Assembly (NCBI RefSeq): GCF_012911015.1
Contig: NZ_WVVV01000018.1
Coordinates: 34,664 to 82,361 of the forward strand
DNA from: Chelativorans sp. ZYF759
Lineage (GTDB): Bacteria; Pseudomonadota; Alphaproteobacteria; Rhizobiales; Rhizobiaceae
DNA: 47,698 nucleotides
Direction: 5' to 3'
Shown here one piece after another: positions 41,141 to 47,698 of this stretch (position 1 is the first letter of the stretch; the number at the start of each line of letters is the position of its first letter). The position numbers and the translations under genes were made by a program. Below the pieces are notes generated by a model, which had not been told where the DNA came from, searched no databases, and saw only the letters and a program-made list of their open reading frames with translations.

Positions 41141-41949
41141 TGCGCGGCGGATGGACGCTTCCGGTCCTGTGCGTGCTCGGCTTCGTGTTCCTGTACGCGC
41201 CGATCCTGTCGCTGGTGATCTTCTCCTTCAACGCCAGCCAGCTGGTCACCGTCTGGGGCGGGTTCTCGACCCGCTGGTATGGCGAACTGATGCGCGACAC
41301 CCAGATCCTGGGCGCGGCCTGGATCAGCCTGCAGGTCGCCTTCTTCAGCGCCACCATCGCGGTCGCGCTGGGCACGTTGGCGGCCTTCGTGCTGATGCGC
41401 TTCGGCCGCTTCAGGACGCGTGCGCTCCTGACCGGCATGGTGACGGCGCCGCTGGTCATGCCGGAGGTCATCACCGGCCTGTCGCTGCTGCTGCTTTTCG
41501 TGTCCATGGAACAGCTGATCGGCTGGCCGGCCGGCCGCGGCATGACGACGGTGACCATCGCGCACGTGACCTTCTGCATGGCCTTCGTTGCGGTTGTGGT
41601 GCAGTCGCGGCTGGCCGGCATGGACAATTCGCTGGAGGAGGCCGCGATGGATCTGGGCGCGCGGCCGGTGCGCGTCTTCTTCGACATCACGCTGCCGGTC
41701 ATCGCGCCGGCCCTGGTGGCGGGATGGCTTCTCGCCTTCACCCTGTCGCTCGACGACCTCGTTATCGCCAGCTTCGTCACCGGCCCAGGGGCCTCGACGC
41801 TGCCGATGGTGATCTTCTCCAAGGTGCGGCTGGGGGTCAGCCCGGTGGTCAACGCGCTCGCCACCCTCATCATCCTGGCGGTCGCCATCGGCGTGGCGAT
41901 CGCCACCTGGCACATTCACCGGCGCATGAAGGAAGCCCGCAAGGATTGA
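41137..41949 (+). CDS. potI: Polyamine ABC transporter permease
   Basis: A 270-residue six-helix permease, second membrane subunit of the polyamine importer. Marks: the N-terminal APILSLVIFSFNAS, the EAA loop EEAAMDLGARPVRVFFDITLPVIAPAL near residue 170, and SLDDLVIASFVTGPGASTLPMVIFSKVR, characteristic of PotC/PotI. GGAGG at 41128-41132 could serve the ATG at 41137 or the adjacent one at 41140, which has the better spacing. It overlaps potH by four bases and is convergent with the acyltransferase gene. Confidence 0.92.
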   Translation: MMRGGWTLPVLCVLGFVFLYAPILSLVIFSFNASQLVTVWGGFSTRWYGELMRDTQILGAAWISLQVAFFSATIAVALGTLAAFVLMRFGRFRTRALLTGMVTAPLVMPEVITGLSLLLLFVSMEQLIGWPAGRGMTTVTIAHVTFCMAFVAVVVQSRLAGMDNSLEEAAMDLGARPVRVFFDITLPVIAPALVAGWLLAFTLSLDDLVIASFVTGPGASTLPMVIFSKVRLGVSPVVNALATLIILAVAIGVAIATWHIHRRMKEARKD

Positions 41950-41983
41950 GCCGCCACCGCTCGACCCGGTCGATGTCCGTGGG

Positions 41984-43084
41984 TCATTCGGCCGGCATGT
42001 GGGCGGGCTGGCCGCGCTTCAGCCTGCGGTCGCCGAGGCTCACGATCGCCTTGCCGACCGGCCGCTCGAAGAACCGGTCCGACAGGATGGACAGCGCGAA
42101 GACGACCAGTGCCGGCACGATGAGGAAGGCATAGAACAGGTTCGAAGAGACCAGCGGGTCGATCCACCAGCGCCAGACGATGGCCAGCAGCACGCTTTCG
42201 ACAACCGGGTGGATGAGATAGATGCCAAGCGACACCTTTCCCAGCGGATGCAGCGGCGCGAGATAGGTGGTGGCCTCGGGCCGGTTGCGTTCCGCGATCG
42301 CCGCGAAATACATCGCGAGCGCGAGCAGCAGCACGATGACGTAGCTCTCCAGCCTGAACCCCATGGCGGCGAGCGCCACACCGAAGAGGATCCAGCCGGG
42401 TGCCTGGCTGGTGAGGCCTGACCGGCTGCGCGCCACGACGACGGCGACAAGCGCCCCGAGCACGAAATCGGCAAATGCGCGATAGGCGCCCCACGTATTC
42501 GCCTCGAGCCAGCTGTCGAAGGGAATAAGGCCGAGCGCGATCCCGATCTCCAGTGCCAGGATGGAGGCGAAGGCCAGCACGGCCAGCCCGCCAGCGCCCC
42601 CCATGCGGTAGGTGATGACGATGGCGGGCAGCAGCAGGTAGCAGAACCACTCCGCCGACAGTGACCACGAGACGTAGTTGAACGTCAGGTGTTCCGTGAA
42701 GCCCCAGGCCTGGATCAGGAGGATGTTGGCCGGCAGGGTCGACCAGTCGAAGCGTTGCGGGTTGTCGGTGGAAACGAGACCCTGGTCGATCGCGAGCGTG
42801 ACAAGCAGGAAGAAACCGAGCGTCACCAGATAGAGCGGATAGATGCGCGCGATCCGGCGAAGGAGATATTTGCCGAAACCCTGATCGCCGCGCATCAGGA
42901 CGTCGCCGTAGCGCTCCATGATCAGGTAGCCGGAGATCATGAAGAACATCTCCATCAGCGGCAGGAAGCGGTGCAGGAACGCACCCGCCTCCAGCGCTTC
43001 CGGCGGTCCGAAGCGCAGGAAGTGATAGATCATGATGGCGACGGCAGCCGCCAGACGCCATGTCTCGAAGATCCTGTAGTGCAT
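41984..43084 (-). CDS. Acyltransferase-3 family membrane protein
   Basis: A 366-residue polytopic protein of the acyltransferase 3 (OafA/NodX-like) family. It opens with the family motif RIFETWRLAAAVAIMIYHFLRF (catalytic-type histidine in YHFLRF), then FFMISGYLIMERYG and LLRRIARIYPLYLVTL, followed by about ten helices, with SAEWFCYLLLPAIVITYR in the middle. Such proteins O-acetylate or otherwise acylate surface polysaccharides, lipids or Nod factors at the inner membrane. It lies 6 kb from the polyprenyl-pentose cassette and might decorate the same product, but nothing in the sequence links them directly. Monocistronic, convergent with potI. Confidence 0.88.
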   Translation of the reverse strand: MHYRIFETWRLAAAVAIMIYHFLRFGPPEALEAGAFLHRFLPLMEMFFMISGYLIMERYGDVLMRGDQGFGKYLLRRIARIYPLYLVTLGFFLLVTLAIDQGLVSTDNPQRFDWSTLPANILLIQAWGFTEHLTFNYVSWSLSAEWFCYLLLPAIVITYRMGGAGGLAVLAFASILALEIGIALGLIPFDSWLEANTWGAYRAFADFVLGALVAVVVARSRSGLTSQAPGWILFGVALAAMGFRLESYVIVLLLALAMYFAAIAERNRPEATTYLAPLHPLGKVSLGIYLIHPVVESVLLAIVWRWWIDPLVSSNLFYAFLIVPALVVFALSILSDRFFERPVGKAIVSLGDRRLKRGQPAHMPAE

Positions 43085-43282
43085 TTACGTCCCCGAAGGA
43101 TCGCCCCGCCTGCCGACGCAGCTGCATCCTGTATCCCCAGTGGAGCAAGTTTCCCCGATACTGGAGATGAAATCGAATGCTTCTTGTTCTCAGCGTTAAC
43201 GAGACCGGGCCGGATCATGGACGAGGGGGGATTGCCGACGAGTTTCCCCCCGACAGGGCAGACTGATCGGTGACCATCCGAA

Positions 43283-43348
43283 TGCCTAATTGATAGACTT
43301 CTTAGGCACATCGCTCACAGAATAGGCATTTGCCTATTATGCTGCCTA
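43283..43348. promoter_or_regulatory. Phased TGCCTA/TAGGCA box array upstream of urtA
   Basis: Boxes start at 43283 (TGCCTA), 43303 (TAGGCA), 43323 (TAGGCA) and 43343 (TGCCTA), each exactly 20 bases apart, with a fifth at 43331. The third and fifth form the 18-base palindrome AATAGGCATTTGCCTATT (43321-43338); the first and second form TGCCTAA-N12-TTAGGCA. The array is about 120-190 bases before the -24 element, the usual place for enhancer sites of sigma-54 activators. It is not the NtrC consensus; the bound protein is unknown. Confidence 0.6.
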
Positions 43349-43468
43349 TCCTCCTGTCAGGGGAAAGGTCTTGCCTCGGGGCCTCATCCTCGCTCCAACC
43401 TGCTCCAACGGCGGCAAATCCAGACAAACGCAAGAGAAACCCCAGTTATACATCGTCGAATTCCAGGC

Positions 43469-43483
43469 TGGCACGCTGGTTGC
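43469..43483 (+). promoter_or_regulatory. Sigma-54 (-24/-12) promoter of the urt operon
   Basis: TGGCAC (43469-43474), five bases, then TTGC (43480-43483) followed by TT. This matches the sigma-54 consensus TGGCAC-N5-TTGC at every core position. Transcription would start near 43495, about 34 bases before the urtA ATG. It agrees with nitrogen-limitation control known for urea transport operons in many bacteria. Confidence 0.8.
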
Positions 43484-43528
43484 TTTGACTATTGCGGTGC
43501 AACAAAAACCTGTTTGGAGGTGTTCGAA

Positions 43529-44833
43529 ATGAGGGGTTCCAATTTCACTCGGCGTGGCATTCTGGCTGCCGGCGCGCTTGCGGCCGGCCTGGCCTTCTCG
43601 CCCGTTGCGCAGGCCGAGGACGAGACGATCAAGGTCGGCATCCTGCATTCGCTGTCGGGAACGATGGCGATCTCGGAGACGACGTTGAAGGACGTCATGC
43701 TGATGCTCATCGAGGAGCAGAACAAGAAGGGCGGACTTCTGGGCAAGCAGCTCGAGGCCGTCGTCGTCGACCCGGCCTCCGACTGGCCGCTCTTCGCCGA
43801 GCGCGCCCGCGAACTGCTCGAGGTCAACGAGGTCGCCGCAGTGTTCGGCTGCTGGACCTCGGTCTCGCGCAAGGCCGTGCTGCCGGTCTTCGAGGAGCTG
43901 AACGGTCTGCTGTTCTATCCCGTCCAGTATGAGGGCGAGGAAAGCCAGCGCAACGTGTTCTACACCGGTGCCGCGCCCAACCAGCAGGCCATTCCCGCCG
44001 TCGAGTACCTGATGAACGAGGAAGGCGTGGAACGCTGGGTTCTGGCCGGCACCGACTATGTCTACCCGCAGACCACCAACCGCATCCTGGAAGCCTTCCT
44101 GAAGTCCCACGGCGTCGCCGATGAAGACATCATGATCAACTACACGCCGTTCGGCCATTCCGACTGGCAGACCATCGTGGCCGACATCGCCGCCTTCGGC
44201 TCGGCCGGCAAGAAGACCGCCGTCGTCTCCACCATCAATGGCGACGCCAACGTTCCGTTCTATCGCGAGCTGGGCAACCAGGGCATTTCCGCGGAAGACA
44301 TCCCCGTCGTCGCCTTCTCGGTCGGCGAGGAGGAACTTGCCGGTCTCGACACCGGCCCGCTGGTCGGCCACCTGGCCGCCTGGAACTACTTCATGTCTGT
44401 CGACACGCCGGAGAATGCGGAGTTCATCGAGACCTGGCACGCCTTTATCGGCGACGAGAGCCGCGTCACCAATGACCCGATGGAGGCCCACTATATCGGC
44501 TTCAACATGTGGGTGAAGGCGGTCGAGGCAGCCGGCACCACCGATCCGGACGCGGTGATCGACGCCATCGTCGGCGTGGAAGTGCCGAACCTGACCGGCG
44601 GCATGTCCACCATGCTGGCCAACCACCACATCACCAAGCCGGTGCTGATCGGCGAGATCCAGGGCGACGGCCAGTTCGACGTCGTCTGGGAGACCGACGA
44701 TCTCGTGGAGGGCGAGGCCTGGTCGCAGTTCATCCCCGAATCGGCTGTCCTGATCGCCGATTGGACGGACCCGATCAACTGCGGCAACTTCAATACCGAG
44801 ACCGAGACCTGCGGCGGCTCCGAAGCCAACTGA
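43529..44833 (+). CDS. urtA: Urea ABC transporter substrate-binding protein
   Basis: A 434-residue periplasmic receptor of the amide/urea branch of the HAAT family. The ATG at 43529 has GGAGG eight bases upstream. The leader carries a twin-arginine-like TRRGILAAGALAAG followed by a VAQAED cleavage site. The mature part opens TIKVGILHSLSGTMAISE and includes VFGCWTSVSRKAVLPVFEE and LLFYPVQYEGEESQRNVFYTGAAPNQQ, stretches diagnostic for UrtA/FmdD/AmiC-type receptors. Length is normal (about 430). First gene of urtABC..., driven by a sigma-54 promoter. Short-chain amides are a possible alternative ligand. Confidence 0.95.
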   Translation: MRGSNFTRRGILAAGALAAGLAFSPVAQAEDETIKVGILHSLSGTMAISETTLKDVMLMLIEEQNKKGGLLGKQLEAVVVDPASDWPLFAERARELLEVNEVAAVFGCWTSVSRKAVLPVFEELNGLLFYPVQYEGEESQRNVFYTGAAPNQQAIPAVEYLMNEEGVERWVLAGTDYVYPQTTNRILEAFLKSHGVADEDIMINYTPFGHSDWQTIVADIAAFGSAGKKTAVVSTINGDANVPFYRELGNQGISAEDIPVVAFSVGEEELAGLDTGPLVGHLAAWNYFMSVDTPENAEFIETWHAFIGDESRVTNDPMEAHYIGFNMWVKAVEAAGTTDPDAVIDAIVGVEVPNLTGGMSTMLANHHITKPVLIGEIQGDGQFDVVWETDDLVEGEAWSQFIPESAVLIADWTDPINCGNFNTETETCGGSEAN

Positions 44834-44849
44834 TCCGCTTGCACTGACA

Positions 44850-44877
44850 TGCGGGGGCGGCACGCGCCGCCCCCGCA
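44850..44877 (+). terminator. Intercistronic hairpin between urtA and urtB
   Basis: TGCGGGGGCGGC (44850-44861) pairs perfectly with GCCGCCCCCGCA (44866-44877) around ACGC, 16 bases after the urtA stop. No T-tract. Suits 3' protection of the receptor mRNA or partial termination before the permease genes. Confidence 0.65.
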
Positions 44878-44907
44878 CCCCCGATGCCTGGAAATCACGG
44901 TCTCGCC

Positions 44908-46518
44908 ATGCAATTCATCGCCCGTCCGGTGCTGCTCGCCTTCATGGTGCTGCTGGTCGCTCTCTTTCCCGCCCGTGCCCAATCGGTCGAGGAACTGGTC
45001 AACCAGCTGCCCGAAGGTGGCTTTTCCGATCGCTCCGCAATCATCGCGCAACTGGCCGCGACCGGCGACACGCGTCTTGTCCCCGTCCTGGAAGCGCTTG
45101 GCGCCGGTGAACTGAACGTCGTTGCCGAAACCGGGCAGGTCGTCTTCGTGCGGCCGGCAGGCGGCAATGTCGCCATCACCGATGCGCTGACCGGTGAGGA
45201 CGCCGGCGAGGTGGCATCGGGCGCGGTCGAGCGCATCCGCGTCAACAATTCGGTCAGGCGCGCCGTGCGCACCGCGATCGGACAGCTCACGCTTCTCAGC
45301 CCCAATGCGAATGTCAGGCTGTCGGCCGCGCGCGCCATGTTCCAGGCCGCCGACCCCGACAACCTGCCCCTGCTCGACGAGGCGATCGCCGCGGAGGAGA
45401 ACGCCTCCGTGCTGCCGGTCATGCAGCAGGCCTGGGCGATCGCCATCCTGCGCACCGACGCCTCGCCCGCCGATTATGCCGAGGCCGTCGACATCATCGC
45501 CGCGCGCGGCGACCGCCATGCGCTCGGCATCCTCAACGCCGCTCTTGCCAATGCGCCCGACGAGGTCAGGCCGACGATTGAATCCGGCATCTCCGCCATC
45601 CAGAGCCATCTGCGCCTGCTCGATGTGGGCCAGAACGTCTGGTACGGCATCTCGCTGGGCTCGGTTCTGCTGCTCGCCGCCATCGGCCTTGCCATCACCT
45701 TCGGGGTGATGGGCGTCATCAACATGGCGCATGGCGAGATGGTCATGATCGGCGCCTACACGACCTTCATGGTGCAGAACATCATCCGCGCCTCCGCGCC
45801 CGAACTGTTCGACCTGTCGCTTGCCTTCGCCCTGCCGGCCGCCTTCCTGGTAACCGCGCTTATCGGCATCGGCATCGAGCGTGGCGTGATCCGCTGGCTC
45901 TATGGCCGGCCGCTGGAGACGCTGCTGGCCACGTGGGGCCTGTCGCTGATCATCCAGCAGGCGGTGCGGTCCATCTTCGGCGCCTCCAACCGCGAAGTCG
46001 GCAACCCGTCCTGGATGTCGGGTGCCTTCGATTTCTACGGCATCCTGATCACCTGGAACCGATTCTGGATCGTGCTGTTCGCGCTCGCCGTCTTCGCCAC
46101 GCTGCTGTTCGTGCTCAAGCGCACCTCGCTCGGCCTGCAGATGCGCGCCGTGACCCAGAACCGCCGCATGGCGTCTTCCATGGGCATCCGCACCCCCTGG
46201 GTCGACGCGATGACCTTCGGGCTCGGCTCCGGCATCGCCGGGCTGGCGGGCGTCGCGCTCTCGCAGATCGACAACGTCTCGCCCAATCTCGGCCAGGGCT
46301 ACATCATCGACAGTTTCATGGTCGTCGTGTTTGGCGGGGTCGGCAATCTCTGGGGCACGCTGGTGGGCGCCATGACGCTCGGCATCGTCAACAAGTTCCT
46401 GGAACCCTATACCGGGGCGGTGCTCGCCAAGATCGCGGTGCTGGTCGTCGTCATCCTGTTCATCCAGAAACGCCCGCGCGGCCTGTTCGCGCTCAAGGGC
46501 AGGGCGGTGGAAGCATGA
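44908..46518 (+). CDS. urtB: Urea ABC transporter permease UrtB
   Basis: A 536-residue permease. After a Sec leader (MQFIARPVLLAFMVLLVALFPARAQ) comes a soluble, helical, repeat-like periplasmic region of about 220 residues (LVNQLPEGGFSDRSAIIAQLAATGD..., EENASVLPVMQQAWAIAIL), an extension special to UrtB. The LivH-type membrane domain then contains GVMGVINMAHGEMVMIGAYTTF, GRPLETLLATWGLSLIIQQ and SFMVVVFGGVGNLWGTLVGAM. The ATG at 44884 is also in frame (eight more residues), but 44908 gives the normal leader; neither has a strong ribosome site. Its stop overlaps the urtC start (ATGA). Confidence 0.94.
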   Translation: MQFIARPVLLAFMVLLVALFPARAQSVEELVNQLPEGGFSDRSAIIAQLAATGDTRLVPVLEALGAGELNVVAETGQVVFVRPAGGNVAITDALTGEDAGEVASGAVERIRVNNSVRRAVRTAIGQLTLLSPNANVRLSAARAMFQAADPDNLPLLDEAIAAEENASVLPVMQQAWAIAILRTDASPADYAEAVDIIAARGDRHALGILNAALANAPDEVRPTIESGISAIQSHLRLLDVGQNVWYGISLGSVLLLAAIGLAITFGVMGVINMAHGEMVMIGAYTTFMVQNIIRASAPELFDLSLAFALPAAFLVTALIGIGIERGVIRWLYGRPLETLLATWGLSLIIQQAVRSIFGASNREVGNPSWMSGAFDFYGILITWNRFWIVLFALAVFATLLFVLKRTSLGLQMRAVTQNRRMASSMGIRTPWVDAMTFGLGSGIAGLAGVALSQIDNVSPNLGQGYIIDSFMVVVFGGVGNLWGTLVGAMTLGIVNKFLEPYTGAVLAKIAVLVVVILFIQKRPRGLFALKGRAVEA

Positions 46519-47698
46519 TCACCCGGTTCCTCCTCAACAGGCTGGACGGCAAGGTCTGGATCGTCGTCGGCATCCTCCTGGCGGTGGCGATCCTCGTGCC
46601 CGCTTCCAACCTGCTCCTGCCGGTCGGGCACCCGCTGCGCGTGCCCAACTACATGGTCGCGCTGATGGGCAAGTACCTGACCTATGCCATGCTGGCGCTG
46701 GCGCTCGATCTGGTGTGGGGCTATGTCGGTATCCTGTCGCTCGGCCACGGCGCCTTCTTCGCGCTCGGCGGCTATGCGATGGGCATGTATCTGATGCGCC
46801 AGATCGGCGATCGCGGCGTCTATTCGCACCCCGTCCTGCCCGATTTCATGGTCTTTTCCAACTGGACCGAACTGCCCTGGTACTGGTGGGGCTTCGACCA
46901 GTTCTGGTTCGCCATGCTGATGGTCATGGTCGTGCCGGGGCTGCTTGCCTTCGTCTTCGGCTGGCTCGCCTTCCGTTCGCGCGTCACCGGCGTCTATCTG
47001 TCCATCATCACCCAGGCCATGACCTATGCGCTGATGCTGGCCTTCTTCCGCAACGAGATGGGGTTTGGCGGCAATAACGGCCTGACCGATTTCCGCGACA
47101 TTCTGGGCTTTCCCATCCAGGCGGCGACGACCCGGGCCTCGCTGTTTGCGGCCACCTGCATCATGCTGGCCATCACCTTCGTCATCTGCGCGGCGATCAC
47201 CAAATCGAAGCTCGGCAAGGTGATGATCGCGGTGCGCGACGCCGAAAGCCGCACCCGCTTCATCGGCTACCGGCCCGAATATGTGAAGCTCTTCGCCTTC
47301 GTGGTGTCGGCCGTGATCGCCGGCATTGCCGGCGCGCTCTACGTGCCGCAGGTGGGCATCATCAATCCCGGCGAGTTCTCGCCCGCCAACTCGATCGAGG
47401 TCGTTGTGTGGGCCGCCGTCGGCGGGCGCGGCACGCTGATCGGGCCGATTATCGGCGCCGTCGTGGTCAACTACGCCAAGACCTGGTTCACCTCCGCCTA
47501 TCCCGAATTGTGGCTGTTCGCGCTGGGCGGGCTGTTCGTGGCCGTCACGCTGCTCCTGCCCAAGGGCATCGTCGGCACCTGGAACCAGTTCTGGGCGAGC
47601 CGTCGCGACCACAAGGCGGCGCGCCTGGCCGAGGCGGCCGACGACGAGCCCCCGTCGGCGCCGCCACCGGCGCCCAGAGCCGCCCGCGAACCGGCCGA
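46515..47698 (+). CDS. urtC: Urea ABC transporter permease UrtC, 3'-truncated by window edge
   Basis: The frame starts at the ATG 46515, overlapping the urtB stop by four bases, and remains open to the end of the window (394 codons). It is a LivM-type permease: LALDLVWGYVGILSLGHGAFFALGGYAMGMYLM near 65-95, YLSIITQAMTYALMLAFFRN, NNGLTDFRDILGF, a SRTRFIGYRPEYVKLFAF EAA-like loop and VVWAAVGGRGTLIGPIIGA. The last visible residues are a Pro/Ala-rich cytoplasmic tail, so the gene is nearly complete. urtD and urtE ATPase genes are expected just beyond the window. Confidence 0.95.
   Translation, partial: MITRFLLNRLDGKVWIVVGILLAVAILVPASNLLLPVGHPLRVPNYMVALMGKYLTYAMLALALDLVWGYVGILSLGHGAFFALGGYAMGMYLMRQIGDRGVYSHPVLPDFMVFSNWTELPWYWWGFDQFWFAMLMVMVVPGLLAFVFGWLAFRSRVTGVYLSIITQAMTYALMLAFFRNEMGFGGNNGLTDFRDILGFPIQAATTRASLFAATCIMLAITFVICAAITKSKLGKVMIAVRDAESRTRFIGYRPEYVKLFAFVVSAVIAGIAGALYVPQVGIINPGEFSPANSIEVVVWAAVGGRGTLIGPIIGAVVVNYAKTWFTSAYPELWLFALGGLFVAVTLLLPKGIVGTWNQFWASRRDHKAARLAEAADDEPPSAPPPAPRAAREPA

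Larger units (their letters stand above)
43085..43528. other. 444-base intergenic region upstream of urtA
   Basis: The longest gene-free stretch in the window. From left to right it holds the promoter side of the leftward acyltransferase gene (no clear hexamers seen), an AT-richer block with five TGCCTA/TAGGCA boxes (43283-43348), a tandem GCTCCAAC repeat with a 10-base period (43392-43399 and 43402-43409), and a sigma-54 promoter (43469-43483). I see no protein-coding frame with a ribosome site here. Confidence 0.7.

Noticed and set aside
43283-43348. TGCCTA array as ordinary NtrC enhancer sites
   Set aside because: The boxes lack the TGCACC/GGTGCA half-sites expected of NtrC, so I report them as an unknown array instead.
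43392-43409. Tandem GCTCCAAC repeat as an IHF or activator site
   Set aside because: Only two short copies, no match to an IHF consensus; recorded in the intergenic description without a function.

Overview
This 47.7 kb, GC-rich window (about 65% G+C in coding stretches, ATGA/GTGA stop-start overlaps common) looks like chromosomal DNA of an alphaproteobacterium, most likely a Hyphomicrobiales (rhizobial-type) soil or marine heterotroph. The grounds are a rhizobial-type PyrE, a RamB/ScfR-type regulator divergent from isocitrate lyase, three TRAP transporters, several glutamine-synthetase-like ligases, a urea ABC transporter and a polyamine ABC transporter. I saw no rRNA, tRNA, CRISPR array, phage or insertion sequence. 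The species assignment is inference.

Layout. 1-3.6 kb: end of a TRAP large permease, an NDH-like flavoprotein and adenine deaminase. 3.6-5.4 kb (minus): pyrE and an RpiR regulator. 5.5-10.7 kb: an operon of N-formylglutamate amidohydrolase, TRAP QM, TRAP P and a glutamine-synthetase-like ligase, with RpiR divergent. 10.7-16 kb: a second GS-like ligase, a degenerate receiver protein, a small conserved-looking protein and aceA (all minus), then the divergent ScfR/RamB-type regulator. 16-20.2 kb: a RelE/ParE toxin-antitoxin pair, a LysR regulator, a quinone oxidoreductase, acylphosphatase and an EamA exporter. 20.2-29 kb: a third GS-like ligase, then a sugar-acid-type divergon (OtnI/Hyi-like isomerase and MhpD-like hydratase leftward; IlvD-like dehydratase, GarR-like reductase and TRAP PQM rightward).

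29.1-34.8 kb is the most unusual part: an operon of a HAD phosphatase-UbiA fusion (decaprenylphosphoryl-5-phosphoribose synthase type), a DprE1-like FAD oxidase, a four-helix DMT flippase-like protein, an extended SDR epimerase and a class III aminotransferase. The first two steps match the mycobacterial route to polyprenylphosphoryl-D-arabinose. A GT-C-like membrane protein (36.0-37.7 kb) lies just beyond a lower-GC inositol-monophosphatase gene that sits between two near-identical terminators.

37.9-42 kb: potFGHI-type polyamine importer. 42-43.1 kb: acyltransferase-3 protein (minus). 43.5-47.7 kb: urtA, urtB and most of urtC, preceded by a consensus sigma-54 promoter and a phased array of TGCCTA boxes.

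Much of the window concerns import and breakdown of small nitrogenous or acidic compounds (adenine, N-formylglutamate-like amides, glutamylated amines, polyamines, urea, sugar acids, C2 carbon through the glyoxylate shunt). All four solute-binding-protein genes are followed by a strong GC-rich hairpin before the next gene. A mirrored set of GTCAAA boxes lies between aceA and its probable regulator.
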